Assembly (NCBI RefSeq): GCF_004339245.1
Contig: NZ_SMGG01000003.1
Coordinates: 930,770 to 994,769 of the forward strand
From: Seleniivibrio woodruffii
GTDB lineage: Bacteria > Chrysiogenota > Deferribacteres > Deferribacterales > Geovibrionaceae
Reading direction: 5' to 3'
Length of the DNA stretch: 64,000 bases
Part shown: positions 16,848-27,437 of the stretch, piece after piece
How positions within the stretch are numbered: position 1 is the stretch's first letter
Layout: each line of letters starts with the position of its first letter
Program-made: the position numbers and the translations under genes
The notes under the pieces: generated by a model
Told to the model about the DNA's origin: nothing
The model's input: the letters and a program-made list of their open reading frames with translations, nothing else
The model's database searches: none

Positions 16848-17172
16848 AATAGTAATACACCGATTTTGCATCCTTTGCCTCGGCGGTGAGCTTTACCTCG
16901 TCAACGCCGGGATATAGAGATGTGCCCTTTTCTGAGCTGAATTTGATCTCTGTTCCGTCCGCCAGTTCGTTCTCTTCGCTGAAGTTTCTGCCGGGATAGT
17001 TAAGCTCCTCTAGCACACGCAGATATCCGGCCTCGTTAACTGCGGCCTTTCGCACGGAATATTCCGATGCGTTCAGGGAAACGAAGGTGAGGCGGTAGAT
17101 GCCGAGCATACTGAGGGAGAGGATGGCCAGAGCGATAAGAATTTCTATCAGAGTGAAACCTTTCGACGTCAT
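16834..17172 (-). CDS. gspI: Type II secretion minor pseudopilin I
   Basis: 112 residues with prepilin signal [19 protein letters not shown] and the short soluble domain ending VYYYYEAQ. It forms the tip trimer with J and K. It overlaps gspH by 4 nt and gspJ by 14 nt. Confidence 0.9.
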   Translation of the reverse strand: MTSKGFTLIEILIALAILSLSMLGIYRLTFVSLNASEYSVRKAAVNEAGYLRVLEELNYPGRNFSEENELADGTEIKFSSEKGTSLYPGVDEVKLTAEAKDAKSVYYYYEAQ

Positions 17173-17594
17173 TTCATCACCACCGTGTTTATCATGGGAT
17201 AGGAGATGATCTTTTTGTCGTTGTTGAGCTCAAGTTCAAAATCGTCGAAGATTCCGTCCGGATAGAAATAGATGTAGTACTCCACGCCGTTTGTCCGTTT
17301 GCCGTTCACCTCGGCTCTGTCAACAGTGCCTGAAGGGATTTTAACGGTCTTGCCGTCGTAGAGCAGAATAGAGTTCGTGCCCACCGTGCCTTTGATAAAG
17401 ACCTGTCTGTTCAGGGTCTTTGCCGCCTGCATCTGGGATGCTACGATTTCGTTGAAAAAGGCCTCGTCCCCGCCGGCCTTGACGGTTTTATCCGCCAGAG
17501 AGGGCGACAGGGACACAAAGCCGAGACCTATAATTATCATTACAACCAGAAGCTCCACCAGAGTGAAGCCTTTGTTGTCAGTTCTGTTTGTCAT
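17169..17594 (-). CDS. gspH: Type II secretion minor pseudopilin H
   Basis: 141 residues with prepilin signal [19 protein letters not shown] and a GspH-like soluble part ([20 protein letters not shown]). It overlaps gspG by 17 nt. Confidence 0.88.
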   Translation of the reverse strand: MTNRTDNKGFTLVELLVVMIIIGLGFVSLSPSLADKTVKAGGDEAFFNEIVASQMQAAKTLNRQVFIKGTVGTNSILLYDGKTVKIPSGTVDRAEVNGKRTNGVEYYIYFYPDGIFDDFELELNNDKKIISYPMINTVVMK

Positions 17595-18012
17595 TAAAGC
17601 TCTTTATATCGGCGTTAACGCCTTCTCCGCCCTCTTTTCTGTCGGCTCCGTAGGAGATTATCTCATAATCCCTGTCCTCGTCGCCGGGGCTTCTGTAGAT
17701 ATAGTCGCCGCCCCACGGATCCTTGGGTATCTCATCCATATATCCGCCCTTTTTGAAGCTGTTGGGCACGGGATCTATCGTTGTCTCTGTAATCAGAGCT
17801 TCAAGTCCCTGTTCTGTGGTGGGGTATATGCTGTTTTCGAGCTTGTATATCTTCAGTGCGGCCTCAATGGCCTTGATGTCGAGATTTGCTTTGGTCATTC
17901 TTGCTTCGTCCGGTTTGTCCAGCAGTTTGGGAACGAGCAGAGTTCCCAGAATACCGAGGATGACAAGCACCACCAGTATCTCGATGATAGTGAAGCCCTT
18001 GCTGTTTCTCAT
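17578..18012 (-). CDS. gspG: Type II secretion major pseudopilin G
   Basis: 144 residues, starting with ATG after GAGGTG. The signal [19 protein letters not shown] and the domain [20 protein letters not shown] are the hallmarks of GspG; the C-terminal calcium-site region [15 protein letters not shown] is also present. It is the first gene of the leftward gspG-N operon. The prepilin peptidase (GspO) needed to process it is not in the window. Confidence 0.95.
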   Translation of the reverse strand: MRNSKGFTIIEILVVLVILGILGTLLVPKLLDKPDEARMTKANLDIKAIEAALKIYKLENSIYPTTEQGLEALITETTIDPVPNSFKKGGYMDEIPKDPWGGDYIYRSPGDEDRDYEIISYGADRKEGGEGVNADIKSFNDKQN

Positions 18013-18185
18013 TCTTTCACCTCAATAAAAATTCATCATTCTTCCGCAGTATTATATTTGACAAACCACCCATATTCAATAGATGATTTGTGATGATGCA
18101 TATTAATAGGACAGACACAGGCACTGAGGCTGAAACTGAATGTGGAAGTTCGCCGCGTCGCGGTGCTCCTCGCGAAGACGCTAAA

Positions 18186-18656
18186 ATGTCTTTGCGAGCG
18201 GAGCGAAGCAATCTCCCAAATCTGTCTGGTTCGGGAAGTTGTCTGCCATTAGTAAAGACAGATCTGTATCTGTTTTTGTTTTTTATTTTCTGCGGTTTTT
18301 TCTGGACGGGTCTCAGACTGGCCGACGGACGGATCGAACTGCCGTCATATTATATGCTGTTCGTCCTTTTCATTCTTGCGCCTGTTGCCGAGGAGTTTTT
18401 TTTCAGGGGAACCGTTCAGCACTGTTTGAAAAAAAATATGCAGGCAGAATTTTTCGGAGTGTCGGCGGCAAACGTTATTACCTCGGTTCTGTTCTCTGCG
18501 GTGCATGTGTACGGGTGGGGAAGCTCCCACGGGTTTCTTGTTTTTGCGCCTTCGCTCGCAATGGGAATTTTATATGACAGGACACAGAGAGTTTCCTTTG
18601 CAATCTTGCTCCATAGTATATATAATCTCAATGCAATAGTTGTCCGCAGTCTTTGA
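18186..18656 (+). CDS. CPBP-family intramembrane metalloprotease
   Basis: About 156 residues from ATG 18186. The start is unsure: the first roughly 20 residues come from repeat DNA and no good ribosome site is seen; an in-frame ATG exists as far upstream as 18090. The body has the four core helices of the CAAX/bacteriocin-processing family with all motifs: EEFFFRG (glutamates and Arg), FSAVHVYG (His) and LLHSIYNLNA (His/Asn). These enzymes cleave or process substrates within the membrane. It lies between gspG-N and gspC-F and may be co-transcribed with gspC. Confidence 0.8.
   Translation: MSLRAERSNLPNLSGSGSCLPLVKTDLYLFLFFIFCGFFWTGLRLADGRIELPSYYMLFVLFILAPVAEEFFFRGTVQHCLKKNMQAEFFGVSAANVITSVLFSAVHVYGWGSSHGFLVFAPSLAMGILYDRTQRVSFAILLHSIYNLNAIVVRSL
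18187..18220. repeat. Dispersed repeat, family B (short copy)
   Basis: TGTCTTTGCGAGCGG followed by GAGCGAAGCAATCTC is the common family B half-element. It lies in the gap between the divergent gsp operons and runs into the predicted N-terminus of the CPBP protease gene, so that N-terminus is suspect. Confidence 0.65.
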
Positions 18657-18677
18657 TTGACGGCGAAAAAGGTAGTA

Positions 18678-19541
18678 ATGAAAATCAATTATAGCTACAT
18701 AGCCTATCCTGTTGCGGCAGGAGTGTTTATTGCCTGGGCGGTGACGGGATTTCTGCAGTATATGGCCGCACCCAACGTTTCCCTGAATGCGGGGGACAGA
18801 GGCGCAAAGCTGAACGTCAGCAATGAGCCGAGCACGGAATTCATCATCGAGAAGAATATTTTCAACGCTGAAACCTCATCCGTTAAAGGTACTCTGGATG
18901 CCGTGGGCTTTCAGCCCTCCTATAACCCTGAAGCCGAAGGTCAGGGAGTACCCGCTTCTGATGCCGGCGGTATCAAACTGGTGGGTATCCTGAAAGGAAC
19001 AGGCGAATCGTTTGCAATCCTTAAAAAGCCCGACGGCAATAATATCGTTCTCAGACAGGGATTTGAGAAAGAGGGTATTATGCTGGTGTCTGCCAGGGAA
19101 CTTGAGGTCGAGATCGAGCAGAACGGAAAACGCTCCACTCTGAAACTCGACATAAAAGACCCTATGGCCGGACAGGGCGATAAGAACGCACCCTCCTCAG
19201 CTTCCGCCGCCGACGGTGTCGACAGAAGAAGCATCCCCAGACAGACCGTAATCGAAAAACTTTCAAACATTAACACTGTCATGAAATCAGTTGCCATTAA
19301 CCCTTTCGACAGGGAGGGCAAATTTGTAGGCTATAAACTGAGCCGTATGAAGCCGGATTCGGCTCTGCTTCAGATGGGGCTTCTCCCCGGAGACGTCATA
19401 GTCCGTCTGAACGGCAAGGAACTTAAGAACCCCACGGTGTTCTTCGACACCCTCGCCAACGCAGAGAACCTCAGCGCACTTACGCTGGATCTGGAAAGAC
19501 TTGAAAAGAAAAAGACAATTTATGTGGAGATAAAAGGATGA
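18678..19541 (+). CDS. gspC: Type II secretion protein C
   Basis: 287 residues from ATG 18678; a TTG at 18657 is less likely. One membrane helix (YIAYPVAAGVFIAWAVTGFL) is followed by the HR domain (IIEKNIFNAE, then GIKLVGILKGTGESFAILKK) and a C-terminal PDZ domain (VGYKLSRMKPDSALLQMGLL, then GDVIVRLNGKEL). GspC links the inner platform to the secretin. The gene overlaps gspD by 4 nt. Confidence 0.93.
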   Translation: MKINYSYIAYPVAAGVFIAWAVTGFLQYMAAPNVSLNAGDRGAKLNVSNEPSTEFIIEKNIFNAETSSVKGTLDAVGFQPSYNPEAEGQGVPASDAGGIKLVGILKGTGESFAILKKPDGNNIVLRQGFEKEGIMLVSARELEVEIEQNGKRSTLKLDIKDPMAGQGDKNAPSSASAADGVDRRSIPRQTVIEKLSNINTVMKSVAINPFDREGKFVGYKLSRMKPDSALLQMGLLPGDVIVRLNGKELKNPTVFFDTLANAENLSALTLDLERLEKKKTIYVEIKG

Positions 19542-21370
19542 ACCTGATCAGAAAGTTTGTATTGATTATCCTGCTTTTTACAGTTTCGACAGCTGCCCAT
19601 GCAGGATTTAACGTAAATTTCAGCGATATGGATCTGACGGACTTCGTCACCTTCGTTTCGGAATTCACCAAAAAGAACTTTGTCTATGACAAAACCGCTC
19701 TCAAAGGCAAGGTGAGCATAGACTCGGCAACACAGATCCGTTCATCCGATATTATGGATATCTTCGGCTCAACCCTCCGTGCAAACGGATTCGAGCTTAT
19801 CGACAGGGGTAAATACTTCGAGATCGTCAAGCAGGCTGACTTTATGGATGCCGACGATTCATCCGGCACAGGGGACGACAACGCACTGATAACCACTGTC
19901 ATCCATCCCAAAAACTTTGATGCCAGAGTCCTTGTCAACGCCATGAACAGAATGAAGTCCAAGGGCGGCTATGCGGAAGTCATTAAAAGTATCAACGCCA
20001 TAGTTGTAAGGGACAGAGTTTCCAGAATAGTTAAGATCCGTTCCTTCGTTGATAAGCTCGACCAGAGAGCACAGAACTTCACCATCAGAAGCATAAAAAT
20101 AGAGAACGCTTCCGCCAGCAACGTTGCGGATAAAATGACCAAGCTCTTCGCCGACATGGAGAAGAAAAGCCTTATCGCCACAGACCCCGTTATCGTGGCT
20201 GACGATTATGCGAACATCATCCTTGTCGCTTCACTGGACGGCGACTTTGAGAGAATAAACCTTATAGTTTCCCAGCTTGATACAAAAAGCCCCGGCAGCT
20301 TCAACGCTCCCAGAGTTTTTTATCTTAAAAACGCTAACGCAGAGGACGTTGACAAAGTTCTCAACACCCTCACAGGAACCATCGCTCAGGCGGGAACGGA
20401 CGGCAAGACAGCAACAAGGGTCAAGTCTTCCGTATCTTTTGACAAGGCCACAAACTCCATCATCGTTTTCGGCGATCAGGAGCTTTACGGCAAGGTTGAC
20501 GAACTTATAAAGAAACTGGACGTTCCCAGACGTCAGGTATACGTTGAGGCGCTCATCCTTGAGACCACACTGGACAACGGCAACAAGTTCGGTGTTGAGT
20601 GGCAGGGAACAGTGGGCAACGGCAACACAGCGGGAACCATCGGTTTCGTTAACGACAACAAGCTGCTCAGCTTCGCAAACGGCGATTCAACTGCTCTGGA
20701 TAATGGTTTCAACCTCGGTATCCTCGGTGATGTAATCTCCTACGAGGGCGTAAACTTCCCCAGTATCGGCCTTCTGGTTAACTTTGTTAAAACAGCAAGC
20801 GGGATCAACATCCTTTCCAACCCCCAGATACTCACACTGGACAACGAAGAGGCTGAGGTTTTCGTGGGCGAGAACAGACCCTTCCTCACCAGCACAAAAT
20901 ACGACTCCAACAACAACCCAGTTCAGTCATATGAATATAATGACGTGGGCGTTAAACTGAAAATAGTTCCCCAGATAAACTCTGACGAATCTGTTACCCT
21001 TAAGATCGAGCAGGAAGTGAAAAAAGTTGCGGAAGGCTCTGCCACATCCACATCCCCCATCACCCTGACCCGTTCGACAAAGACCAGAATAAAGCTGAAA
21101 GACGGCTCAATGGTCGTTATCTCCGGTCTGCTTAAGGACGACAGCGACAGAACAGATTCCGCCATCCCCGGACTTTCGAAGATTCCCGTTCTGGGCTGGC
21201 TTTTCAAGAACAGATCGACAAACTTCCAGAAGACGAACATGATGGTGTTTATTTCTGCAAACATCATAAACACTCATGAGGATGCGGAGAGACTCACAGA
21301 GAACAAGCATCAGGAGTCTCTGGATTTCAAAAAACAGATAGATGAAAAAATCAGAAACGAGTTCAAATAA
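19538..21370 (+). CDS. gspD: Type II secretion secretin D
   Basis: 610 residues: signal peptide (MNLIRKFVLIILLFTVSTAAHA), domain N0 (FNVNFSDMDLTDFVTFVSEF), N1-N3 repeats (for example TTVIHPKNFDARVLVNAMNR) and the secretin core (VEALILETTLDNG, SNPQILTLDNEEAEVFVGEN, GLLKDDSDRTDSAIPGLSKI, VLGWLFKN). It forms the outer-membrane exit channel. The C-terminal tail is short, with no obvious pilotin-binding S-domain. It shares one base with gspE. Confidence 0.96.
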   Translation: MNLIRKFVLIILLFTVSTAAHAGFNVNFSDMDLTDFVTFVSEFTKKNFVYDKTALKGKVSIDSATQIRSSDIMDIFGSTLRANGFELIDRGKYFEIVKQADFMDADDSSGTGDDNALITTVIHPKNFDARVLVNAMNRMKSKGGYAEVIKSINAIVVRDRVSRIVKIRSFVDKLDQRAQNFTIRSIKIENASASNVADKMTKLFADMEKKSLIATDPVIVADDYANIILVASLDGDFERINLIVSQLDTKSPGSFNAPRVFYLKNANAEDVDKVLNTLTGTIAQAGTDGKTATRVKSSVSFDKATNSIIVFGDQELYGKVDELIKKLDVPRRQVYVEALILETTLDNGNKFGVEWQGTVGNGNTAGTIGFVNDNKLLSFANGDSTALDNGFNLGILGDVISYEGVNFPSIGLLVNFVKTASGINILSNPQILTLDNEEAEVFVGENRPFLTSTKYDSNNNPVQSYEYNDVGVKLKIVPQINSDESVTLKIEQEVKKVAEGSATSTSPITLTRSTKTRIKLKDGSMVVISGLLKDDSDRTDSAIPGLSKIPVLGWLFKNRSTNFQKTNMMVFISANIINTHEDAERLTENKHQESLDFKKQIDEKIRNEFK

Positions 21371-22815
21371 TGGATTACGCCAGACTTGTTGAGCTTTATC
21401 TGAAATATCCCGACCGCACGGATTTTGCTCCGGAGCGTATCGGCGACAGCGCCATTATGCTCTACAGCGGTGCGGCAGGCCTTGCGAAAGCACGCCACCT
21501 GCTGTTTGTTACCGGAGAGAACCTTGAGGTCGAAGAGGCTGACAACCAGCGTATCTTCGCCGTTCTGGAGGCTCTGGAATCCTCACGTTCAGACGAGTTT
21601 CAGGGCGATATTCAGGATATCGAAGGTGCGGACGACATACTTGCCGCTTCATACGATGATGCACCCATCATCAGACTGGTGAACAGCACCGTAATCAAGG
21701 CCGTTAAATCCGGCGCAAGTGATATCCACTTCGAAGGACTCACAGGCAGATTTGCCGTTCGTTTCCGTATCGACGGCAAGCTCGCCACCATCAGGGAATT
21801 TCCCAAAAGCCTTCAGGAATCAGTCATTGCCCGTATCAAGGTAATGTCAGATCTGGACGTTGCCGAGACCAGAAAATCTCAGGACGGACGTATCAACCTG
21901 CGCATAGGAAGCCGTGACGTTGACATAAGGGTTTCGACAGTCCCATCGGTAACAGGCGAAAAAGCGGTTCTCAGGATTCTGGAAAAATCAAAGACAATGG
22001 TAACCCTCGAAAAGACGGGTATGCCCGAATATATGCTCCCCGATTTCAGAAAGGCCATCAAACGCCCCAACGGAATCATTCTGGTGACAGGACCCACGGG
22101 TTCCGGTAAGACCACGACACTGTACTCGGCGCTTTCAGAAATGATAAGCGACGATACAAACATAATGACCATTGAGGATCCGGTGGAATACCACATGGAG
22201 AAGATCACTCAGGTACAGGTGAACCGTAACGTGGACATCACCTTTGCATCAGCAGTCAGAGCCTTCCTCAGACAGGATCCGGACGTTATCCTCATTGGTG
22301 AGATAAGGGACAAGGAGACAGCATCCGCAGCCGTTCAGGCCGCACTGACAGGTCACCTTGTGCTCTCCACACTGCACACAAACAACGCACCCACGGCCGT
22401 TGCAAGGATGCTGGATATGGACGTTGAGCCGTTCCTGCTCTCCTCCGCACTGGTTACAGTTATCGGTCAGCGTCTGGTGCGCAAGCTGTGCCCCCATTGC
22501 AAAAAACCTGTTCAGACAGAACAGTATGTATACGACTTCTTTGAGCCGGCAGGCCGCCTGCCCGAGATAACCTATGAGCCGGTGGGATGCGACGAGTGCA
22601 TGCATACAGGCTTTACAGGCAGGATAGGTGTGTTTGAAATGGTCAACGTTACCGACGGTATCCGCAGGCTGATAAACTCAAAGGCGGATGCATCGGAAAT
22701 TGCTGCCGAAGCTTTCAAAAGCGGATACAGACCTTTCGTTTACCACGGATATGAGCTTGTGGGCAGCGGAGCAACCTGCGCAGGTGAGATAGTGGCCGTT
22801 ATAGGTGCCAAGTAA
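21370..22815 (+). CDS. gspE: Type II secretion ATPase E
   Basis: 481 residues. An N-terminal domain is followed by the ATPase core: Walker A GPTGSGKTTTLYS, Asp box IMTIEDPVEY, Walker B RQDPDVILIGEIRD, His box LVLSTLHTNNA, and the zinc-binding CPHC ... CDEC pair near the C-terminus. It powers pseudopilus growth from the cytoplasm through GspL and GspF. It is flanked without gaps by gspD and gspF. Confidence 0.96.
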   Translation: MDYARLVELYLKYPDRTDFAPERIGDSAIMLYSGAAGLAKARHLLFVTGENLEVEEADNQRIFAVLEALESSRSDEFQGDIQDIEGADDILAASYDDAPIIRLVNSTVIKAVKSGASDIHFEGLTGRFAVRFRIDGKLATIREFPKSLQESVIARIKVMSDLDVAETRKSQDGRINLRIGSRDVDIRVSTVPSVTGEKAVLRILEKSKTMVTLEKTGMPEYMLPDFRKAIKRPNGIILVTGPTGSGKTTTLYSALSEMISDDTNIMTIEDPVEYHMEKITQVQVNRNVDITFASAVRAFLRQDPDVILIGEIRDKETASAAVQAALTGHLVLSTLHTNNAPTAVARMLDMDVEPFLLSSALVTVIGQRLVRKLCPHCKKPVQTEQYVYDFFEPAGRLPEITYEPVGCDECMHTGFTGRIGVFEMVNVTDGIRRLINSKADASEIAAEAFKSGYRPFVYHGYELVGSGATCAGEIVAVIGAK

Positions 22816-24002
22816 TGCCTGTTTTTTCATACGAGGGAATAGACAAGAAGGGAAAGACCGTCAAAGGCCGTGTTGAGGCATCGGGCAAAAATACCGCTCT
22901 GTCAAAACTTATGGCGGACGGACTGCTCATTTCCACAATAAAGGAAGCAGCTGACAAGCAGTCAAAGTTCTCGTTCTCTTTCAGAAAAAAACCTCTGGCT
23001 GATGTTTTCTTTCAGCTTTCGATACTCCTTTCAAGCGGTATTCAGCTTACCAAAGCTCTGACGGTTACCGCTCAGTCAGTTCACGACAAAAAGATGAAGG
23101 ACGCTCTCTCCGATATGTGCGACAAGGTTTCCGGCGGTAAGAAATTCTCCGACGCCATGGAAGCCCATAAAAAGATTTTCGGCGAGCTGTACGTCCACCT
23201 TATAAGAACTTCCGAAAAGGTGGGCAGACTGGCCACCGTGCTTATGGATATCTCCCGTTTCGAGGAGGACAGGAAGAAGGCAGGCGAAAAGCTCACTGGC
23301 GCAATGATATATCCCACAGTGGTTCTCACCATGGGACTTGGCGTTGTCGGTTTCATGCTTGCTTTCGTTGTTCCGAAACTGGAGAGCATCTTTAAAAGTG
23401 CAGGGGCGGATATTCCCGCTTCAACAAAACTTCTGCTGTTCATGTCCGGCGTGCTCCAGCACTACGGCCTTGTGGTTTTCATGCTTATCCTTGCGGCTGT
23501 TGCCGTATTCTCAAGATATTATGCCATCAAAGGCAAATTCCGCATGTACATAGACCAAAGACTCTACAGGTTTGACGTTGTCAAGGATGTCACGGCCTCA
23601 AGACTCTCCCACGTTCTCAGCTTTCAGCTCAGAGAGGGGCTTCCCCTGGTGGAGGCACTTCGCAACACCGCACCCGGTATCGCAAACGTTTACGTCGGTC
23701 AGGCTATCATGGACATAGCCGAGAGCGTTGCGGCGGGCAGAAAGTTTTCAGAGAGCGTCAGCCAGAGCGGACTTTTCACCGAGCTTTTCGTTGCGGCTGC
23801 GGCCACAGGCGAGAAGAGCGGAAACCTGCCCGACCTGCTTGAGCGTGTAAACGTCTATTACAGCAGAAAGACCGAACAGTTCACCGCCAGATTTGTCTCC
23901 GTGGTGGAGCCTGTGTTCATCATGTTCATCGGTCTCATCGTCGGTTTCATCGTAATCTCTATCATGGAGCCTCTGTTCTCAGTGAACTCCCTGGTGAAAT
24001 AG
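22815..24002 (+). CDS. gspF: Type II secretion inner-membrane protein F
   Basis: 395 residues with two GspF domains (LADVFFQLSILLSSGIQLTK and SRLSHVLSFQLREGLPLVEA) and three membrane helices. It is the polytopic core of the assembly platform. It is the last gene of gspC-D-E-F. Confidence 0.95.
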   Translation: MPVFSYEGIDKKGKTVKGRVEASGKNTALSKLMADGLLISTIKEAADKQSKFSFSFRKKPLADVFFQLSILLSSGIQLTKALTVTAQSVHDKKMKDALSDMCDKVSGGKKFSDAMEAHKKIFGELYVHLIRTSEKVGRLATVLMDISRFEEDRKKAGEKLTGAMIYPTVVLTMGLGVVGFMLAFVVPKLESIFKSAGADIPASTKLLLFMSGVLQHYGLVVFMLILAAVAVFSRYYAIKGKFRMYIDQRLYRFDVVKDVTASRLSHVLSFQLREGLPLVEALRNTAPGIANVYVGQAIMDIAESVAAGRKFSESVSQSGLFTELFVAAAATGEKSGNLPDLLERVNVYYSRKTEQFTARFVSVVEPVFIMFIGLIVGFIVISIMEPLFSVNSLVK

Positions 24003-24015
24003 GTACGTGACTGTT

Positions 24016-24050
24016 GGTCATCCTGAAGCCTTTGCCGAAGGATCTCATTT
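24016..24050. repeat. Dispersed repeat, family A fragment
   Basis: GGTCATCCTGAAGCC followed by CCGAAGGATCTC is a half-copy of the family A repeat. It lies in the 169-nt gap between gspF and lepA, which otherwise must hold the lepA promoter. Confidence 0.55.
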
Positions 24051-24171
24051 AATGCACCATTTCAACATATCCGTATTTTTTGCTTGTCTTTTATGCGGGT
24101 GTTAAGGTATTTTTAACCCGTATGTTTTCAAACGGCGGATACTTCTGCGCCGCTATTCTTCAAGAGGTTAC

Positions 24172-25977
24172 ATGGGAAACGAAAATATCAGAAACTTCAG
24201 TATCATAGCACACATTGACCATGGCAAGTCCACCATAGCCGACAGACTTATCGAATTTACAGCCGCTGTGGATAAACGTCAGATGCGGGACCAGATACTG
24301 GACAGTATGGACATAGAGAGAGAGAGGGGAATCACGGTTAAGGCTCAGACCATAAGGCTGACCTATAAGGCCGACGACGGCAACACTTATATCCTTAATC
24401 TTATCGACACCCCCGGTCACGTTGACTTCACCTATGAGGTGTCGCGAAGCCTTGCCGCCTGCGAGGGCGCACTGCTCGTGGTGGATGCCGCACAGGGTGT
24501 TGAGGCTCAGACGATTGCGAACGCTTACATGGCGGTGGATCAGGAACTCGACCTCGTCCCCGTTCTGAACAAAATAGACCTTCCCAGCGCAGACCCTGAA
24601 AAGGTTACTGCTGAGATAGAGGATATCATAGGCATAGATGCCTCCGAAGCGGTGCTTGCCAGCGCAAAGGAGAATATCGGCACGAAAGAGATCCTTGAGG
24701 CCATTGTAAAAAGGATTCCCTCTCCCACAGGAGATGTTGCGAAGCCCCTTAAGGCGATGATCGTGGATTCGTGGTATGACTCATACCTCGGCGTTGTCAT
24801 CCTTCTGCGTATGGTTGACGGCGAACTGAGGGCAGGGGACAAGATTCAGTTCATGGCCAGCAAGGCGGAGCGCACCGTTGACGCAGTGGGCTATTTTAAC
24901 CCGAAACCTGCGAAAAGTGATGTTCTGAAAGCCGGCGAAGTGGGATTCATGACCGCTTCCATAAAGGACATCCGTGAGATAGATATAGGTGACACCGTCA
25001 CCAACCCTAAGAAACCCACCAGCACCCCGTTCCCCGGGTTCAAAAAGGTCAAGCCAGTTGTCTTCTGCGGGATGTATCCCGTGGATTCGGCGAACTATGA
25101 AGACCTTAGAGATGCACTTGAAAAGCTGTCCCTCAACGACAGCTCAATAACATATGAAGCCGAGTCCTCTGCGGCACTGGGCTTCGGTTTCCGCATCGGT
25201 TTCCTCGGTCTTCTTCACATGGAGATCATTCAGGAGAGGCTTGAGCGTGAGTTCGACCTCGATCTGGTGAGCACCGCTCCCACGGTTGTTTACAGAATAA
25301 CCAAAAGAAACGGCGAGGTGATAGAGATAGACAACCCCGCCGGAATGCCCGACCCCTCGGAGATAGACTTCATCGAGGAACCTGTGATAGCTGCAACTGT
25401 GATCCTGCCGGAAGAATACATCGGCGGTGTCATTCAGCTTCTGATATCACGCAGAGGCGTGCAGAAGAACATTAAGTTCATCAGCAAGACAAGGGCTATT
25501 CTGGAATACACCCTGCCGCTGGGCGAAGTGGTGATGGATTTCTACGATAAGCTGAAATCAGTCTCCAGAGGCTATGCATCTTTCGATTATGAGATGGACG
25601 GCTACGCAAGGGGCGACCTTGTTAAGCTCGACATCCTTCTGAACAAAGACAAGGTTGATGCCCTGTCCATTATCGTACACAAGGATCATGCGTTTTATAA
25701 AGGGCGTGATCTTGCGGATAAACTGAAAGACGTAATACACAGACAGATGTTCGACATCGCCATTCAGGCGGCGATAGGCAACAAAATATTGGCAAGAACG
25801 ACCGTTAAGGCGTATCGCAAGAACGTTACTGCGAAATGCTACGGGGGGGATATTACCCGTAAGAAGAAACTGCTGGAAAAGCAGAAGGCGGGTAAGAAAC
25901 GGATGAAGAGCGTGGGCAATGTGGAGATTCCGCAGGAAGCCTTCCTCGCAGTACTGAAACTCGGTGACGGCAAATGA
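24172..25977 (+). CDS. lepA: Elongation factor 4 (LepA)
   Basis: 601 residues, normal length. GTPase motifs are intact: AHIDHGKST (G1), RGITVKAQT (G2), DTPGHVDF (G3), NKIDLP (G4). The LepA-specific C-terminal domain is present ([20 protein letters not shown]). It acts on stalled or mistranslocated ribosomes. AGAGG precedes the ATG, and the gene overlaps lepB by 4 nt. Confidence 0.98.
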   Translation: MGNENIRNFSIIAHIDHGKSTIADRLIEFTAAVDKRQMRDQILDSMDIERERGITVKAQTIRLTYKADDGNTYILNLIDTPGHVDFTYEVSRSLAACEGALLVVDAAQGVEAQTIANAYMAVDQELDLVPVLNKIDLPSADPEKVTAEIEDIIGIDASEAVLASAKENIGTKEILEAIVKRIPSPTGDVAKPLKAMIVDSWYDSYLGVVILLRMVDGELRAGDKIQFMASKAERTVDAVGYFNPKPAKSDVLKAGEVGFMTASIKDIREIDIGDTVTNPKKPTSTPFPGFKKVKPVVFCGMYPVDSANYEDLRDALEKLSLNDSSITYEAESSAALGFGFRIGFLGLLHMEIIQERLEREFDLDLVSTAPTVVYRITKRNGEVIEIDNPAGMPDPSEIDFIEEPVIAATVILPEEYIGGVIQLLISRRGVQKNIKFISKTRAILEYTLPLGEVVMDFYDKLKSVSRGYASFDYEMDGYARGDLVKLDILLNKDKVDALSIIVHKDHAFYKGRDLADKLKDVIHRQMFDIAIQAAIGNKILARTTVKAYRKNVTAKCYGGDITRKKKLLEKQKAGKKRMKSVGNVEIPQEAFLAVLKLGDGK

Positions 25978-26657
25978 GTAAGAGAGACATAAAAGGTTCG
26001 AAAGAAAAGCCGGAAGAGACTGAAGAGTTAAAAACGGCGCAGGCCAAAAAGGATACTTTTTTCGATTCGCTGGTGGTTGCTGTGGTCATAGCGATGCTCA
26101 TAAAAGGGCTTCTGCTCCAGACATATCAGATACCCTCCGAATCAATGGTGGGAACCCTTCTGAAAGGGGACTACATCCTGCTGAACAGGCTTGCGTATAT
26201 TTTTTCCGAGCCTGAGAGAAACGATGTGGTTGTGTTCGAATATCCCCTTGAGCCTTCAAAGGATTTCATTAAAAGGGTGATAGGAACCCCCGGCGATAAG
26301 ATCGAGCTTAAAGACAAGGTGCTCTATGTGAACGGTCAGGCTCAGCCCGAGCCTTTCAAGCAGCTGAACGGGATGATACCCCTTCCTGCGGACATATCGC
26401 CCAAAGACAGCTTTACGCAGATAACAGTGCCCGAAGGCTACTATTTCATGATGGGCGACAACAGGGATAACAGCTATGACAGCCGTTTCTGGGGCTTTGT
26501 TGACGAAGACGCAATAAAGGGCAAAGCTGTGCTCATCTACTGGTCCCTTGAGACACCCGCCTATGATTCCGCATGGGCAAAATTCCCTTTAAGCATGTTC
26601 CGCTTCCTGAACCCCGCCTACGACAGGTTTGAGAGGTTCTTCAAGCCCATCAGATAA
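25974..26657 (+). CDS. lepB: Signal peptidase I
   Basis: 227 residues. A charged N-terminus precedes one membrane helix ([20 protein letters not shown]). Catalytic Ser is in [11 protein letters not shown] and catalytic Lys in [13 protein letters not shown]; the [16 protein letters not shown] signature is present. It removes Sec/Tat signal peptides at the inner membrane. The lepA-lepB pairing is a common operon. Confidence 0.97.
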   Translation: MSKRDIKGSKEKPEETEELKTAQAKKDTFFDSLVVAVVIAMLIKGLLLQTYQIPSESMVGTLLKGDYILLNRLAYIFSEPERNDVVVFEYPLEPSKDFIKRVIGTPGDKIELKDKVLYVNGQAQPEPFKQLNGMIPLPADISPKDSFTQITVPEGYYFMMGDNRDNSYDSRFWGFVDEDAIKGKAVLIYWSLETPAYDSAWAKFPLSMFRFLNPAYDRFERFFKPIR

Positions 26658-26710
26658 GGGGAATTGATTAAATTGTTATTATATGTAATACTTAGAGAAT
26701 ACAGAACAAG

Positions 26711-27433
26711 GTGAAAACCGTGCAAGCTAAATACGATACGATTCTTTTAAAGTTAAGCGGCGAAGCTCTCATGGGTGACGGAGAGTACGGAATAGACTTC
26801 AACACCGCAAACTTCATAGTCAACGAGATCAAAGAAGTCGTCGAGATGGGCGTCCGTGTGGGCGTGGTCGTCGGCGGCGGCAACATTTTCAGAGGCATTC
26901 AGGGTGCAGCCCGCAACATGGACAGAGTTTCAGCCGACTATATGGGAATGCTGGCAACAGTAATCAACTCCCTCGCCCTTCAGGACGGGCTGGAGAAGAT
27001 AGGCGTGCCCACCCGTGTTCAGACTGCGATCGAGATGCGCCAGATAGCGGAACCTTTTATCCGCCGCCGTGCCATGAGACATCTCGAAAAAAGCCGTGTG
27101 GTGATATTCGCCGCAGGAACAGGAAACCCCTATTTCACAACGGACACAGCCGCAACCCTCAGAGGAACCGAGATCAACGCTCAGGTTATTCTGAAGGCTA
27201 CAAAGGTTGACGGTGTTTACACCGCAGACCCCAAAAAAGACAAGAACGCAGTCAAATTTGAAAAAATATCCTATCTGGACGTTCTCAACAAAGGACTTCA
27301 GGTTATGGATTCAACAGCCATATCAATGTGTATGGACAATAAAATACCGATAATAGTTTTCGACATCTACGGCAAAGGCAACATGAAAAAAGTTGTCATG
27401 GGCGAGAAGATCGGAACAGTAGTGGAGGGATAA
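26711..27433 (+). CDS. pyrH: UMP kinase
   Basis: 240 residues from GTG 26711; GTG 26720, with AAGG at a good distance, is an equally possible start and gives 237 residues. Motifs: [34 protein letters not shown] and the C-terminal substrate region [13 protein letters not shown]. It phosphorylates UMP to UDP. It is followed by frr, as in most bacteria, although rpsB-tsf do not precede it here. Confidence 0.97.
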   Translation: MKTVQAKYDTILLKLSGEALMGDGEYGIDFNTANFIVNEIKEVVEMGVRVGVVVGGGNIFRGIQGAARNMDRVSADYMGMLATVINSLALQDGLEKIGVPTRVQTAIEMRQIAEPFIRRRAMRHLEKSRVVIFAAGTGNPYFTTDTAATLRGTEINAQVILKATKVDGVYTADPKKDKNAVKFEKISYLDVLNKGLQVMDSTAISMCMDNKIPIIVFDIYGKGNMKKVVMGEKIGTVVEG

Positions 27434-27437
27434 TTTA

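Noticed and set aside
18345-18688. Leftward frames over the CPBP protease gene
   Set aside because: The rightward frame shows all CPBP active-site motifs; the leftward ones show no family pattern.
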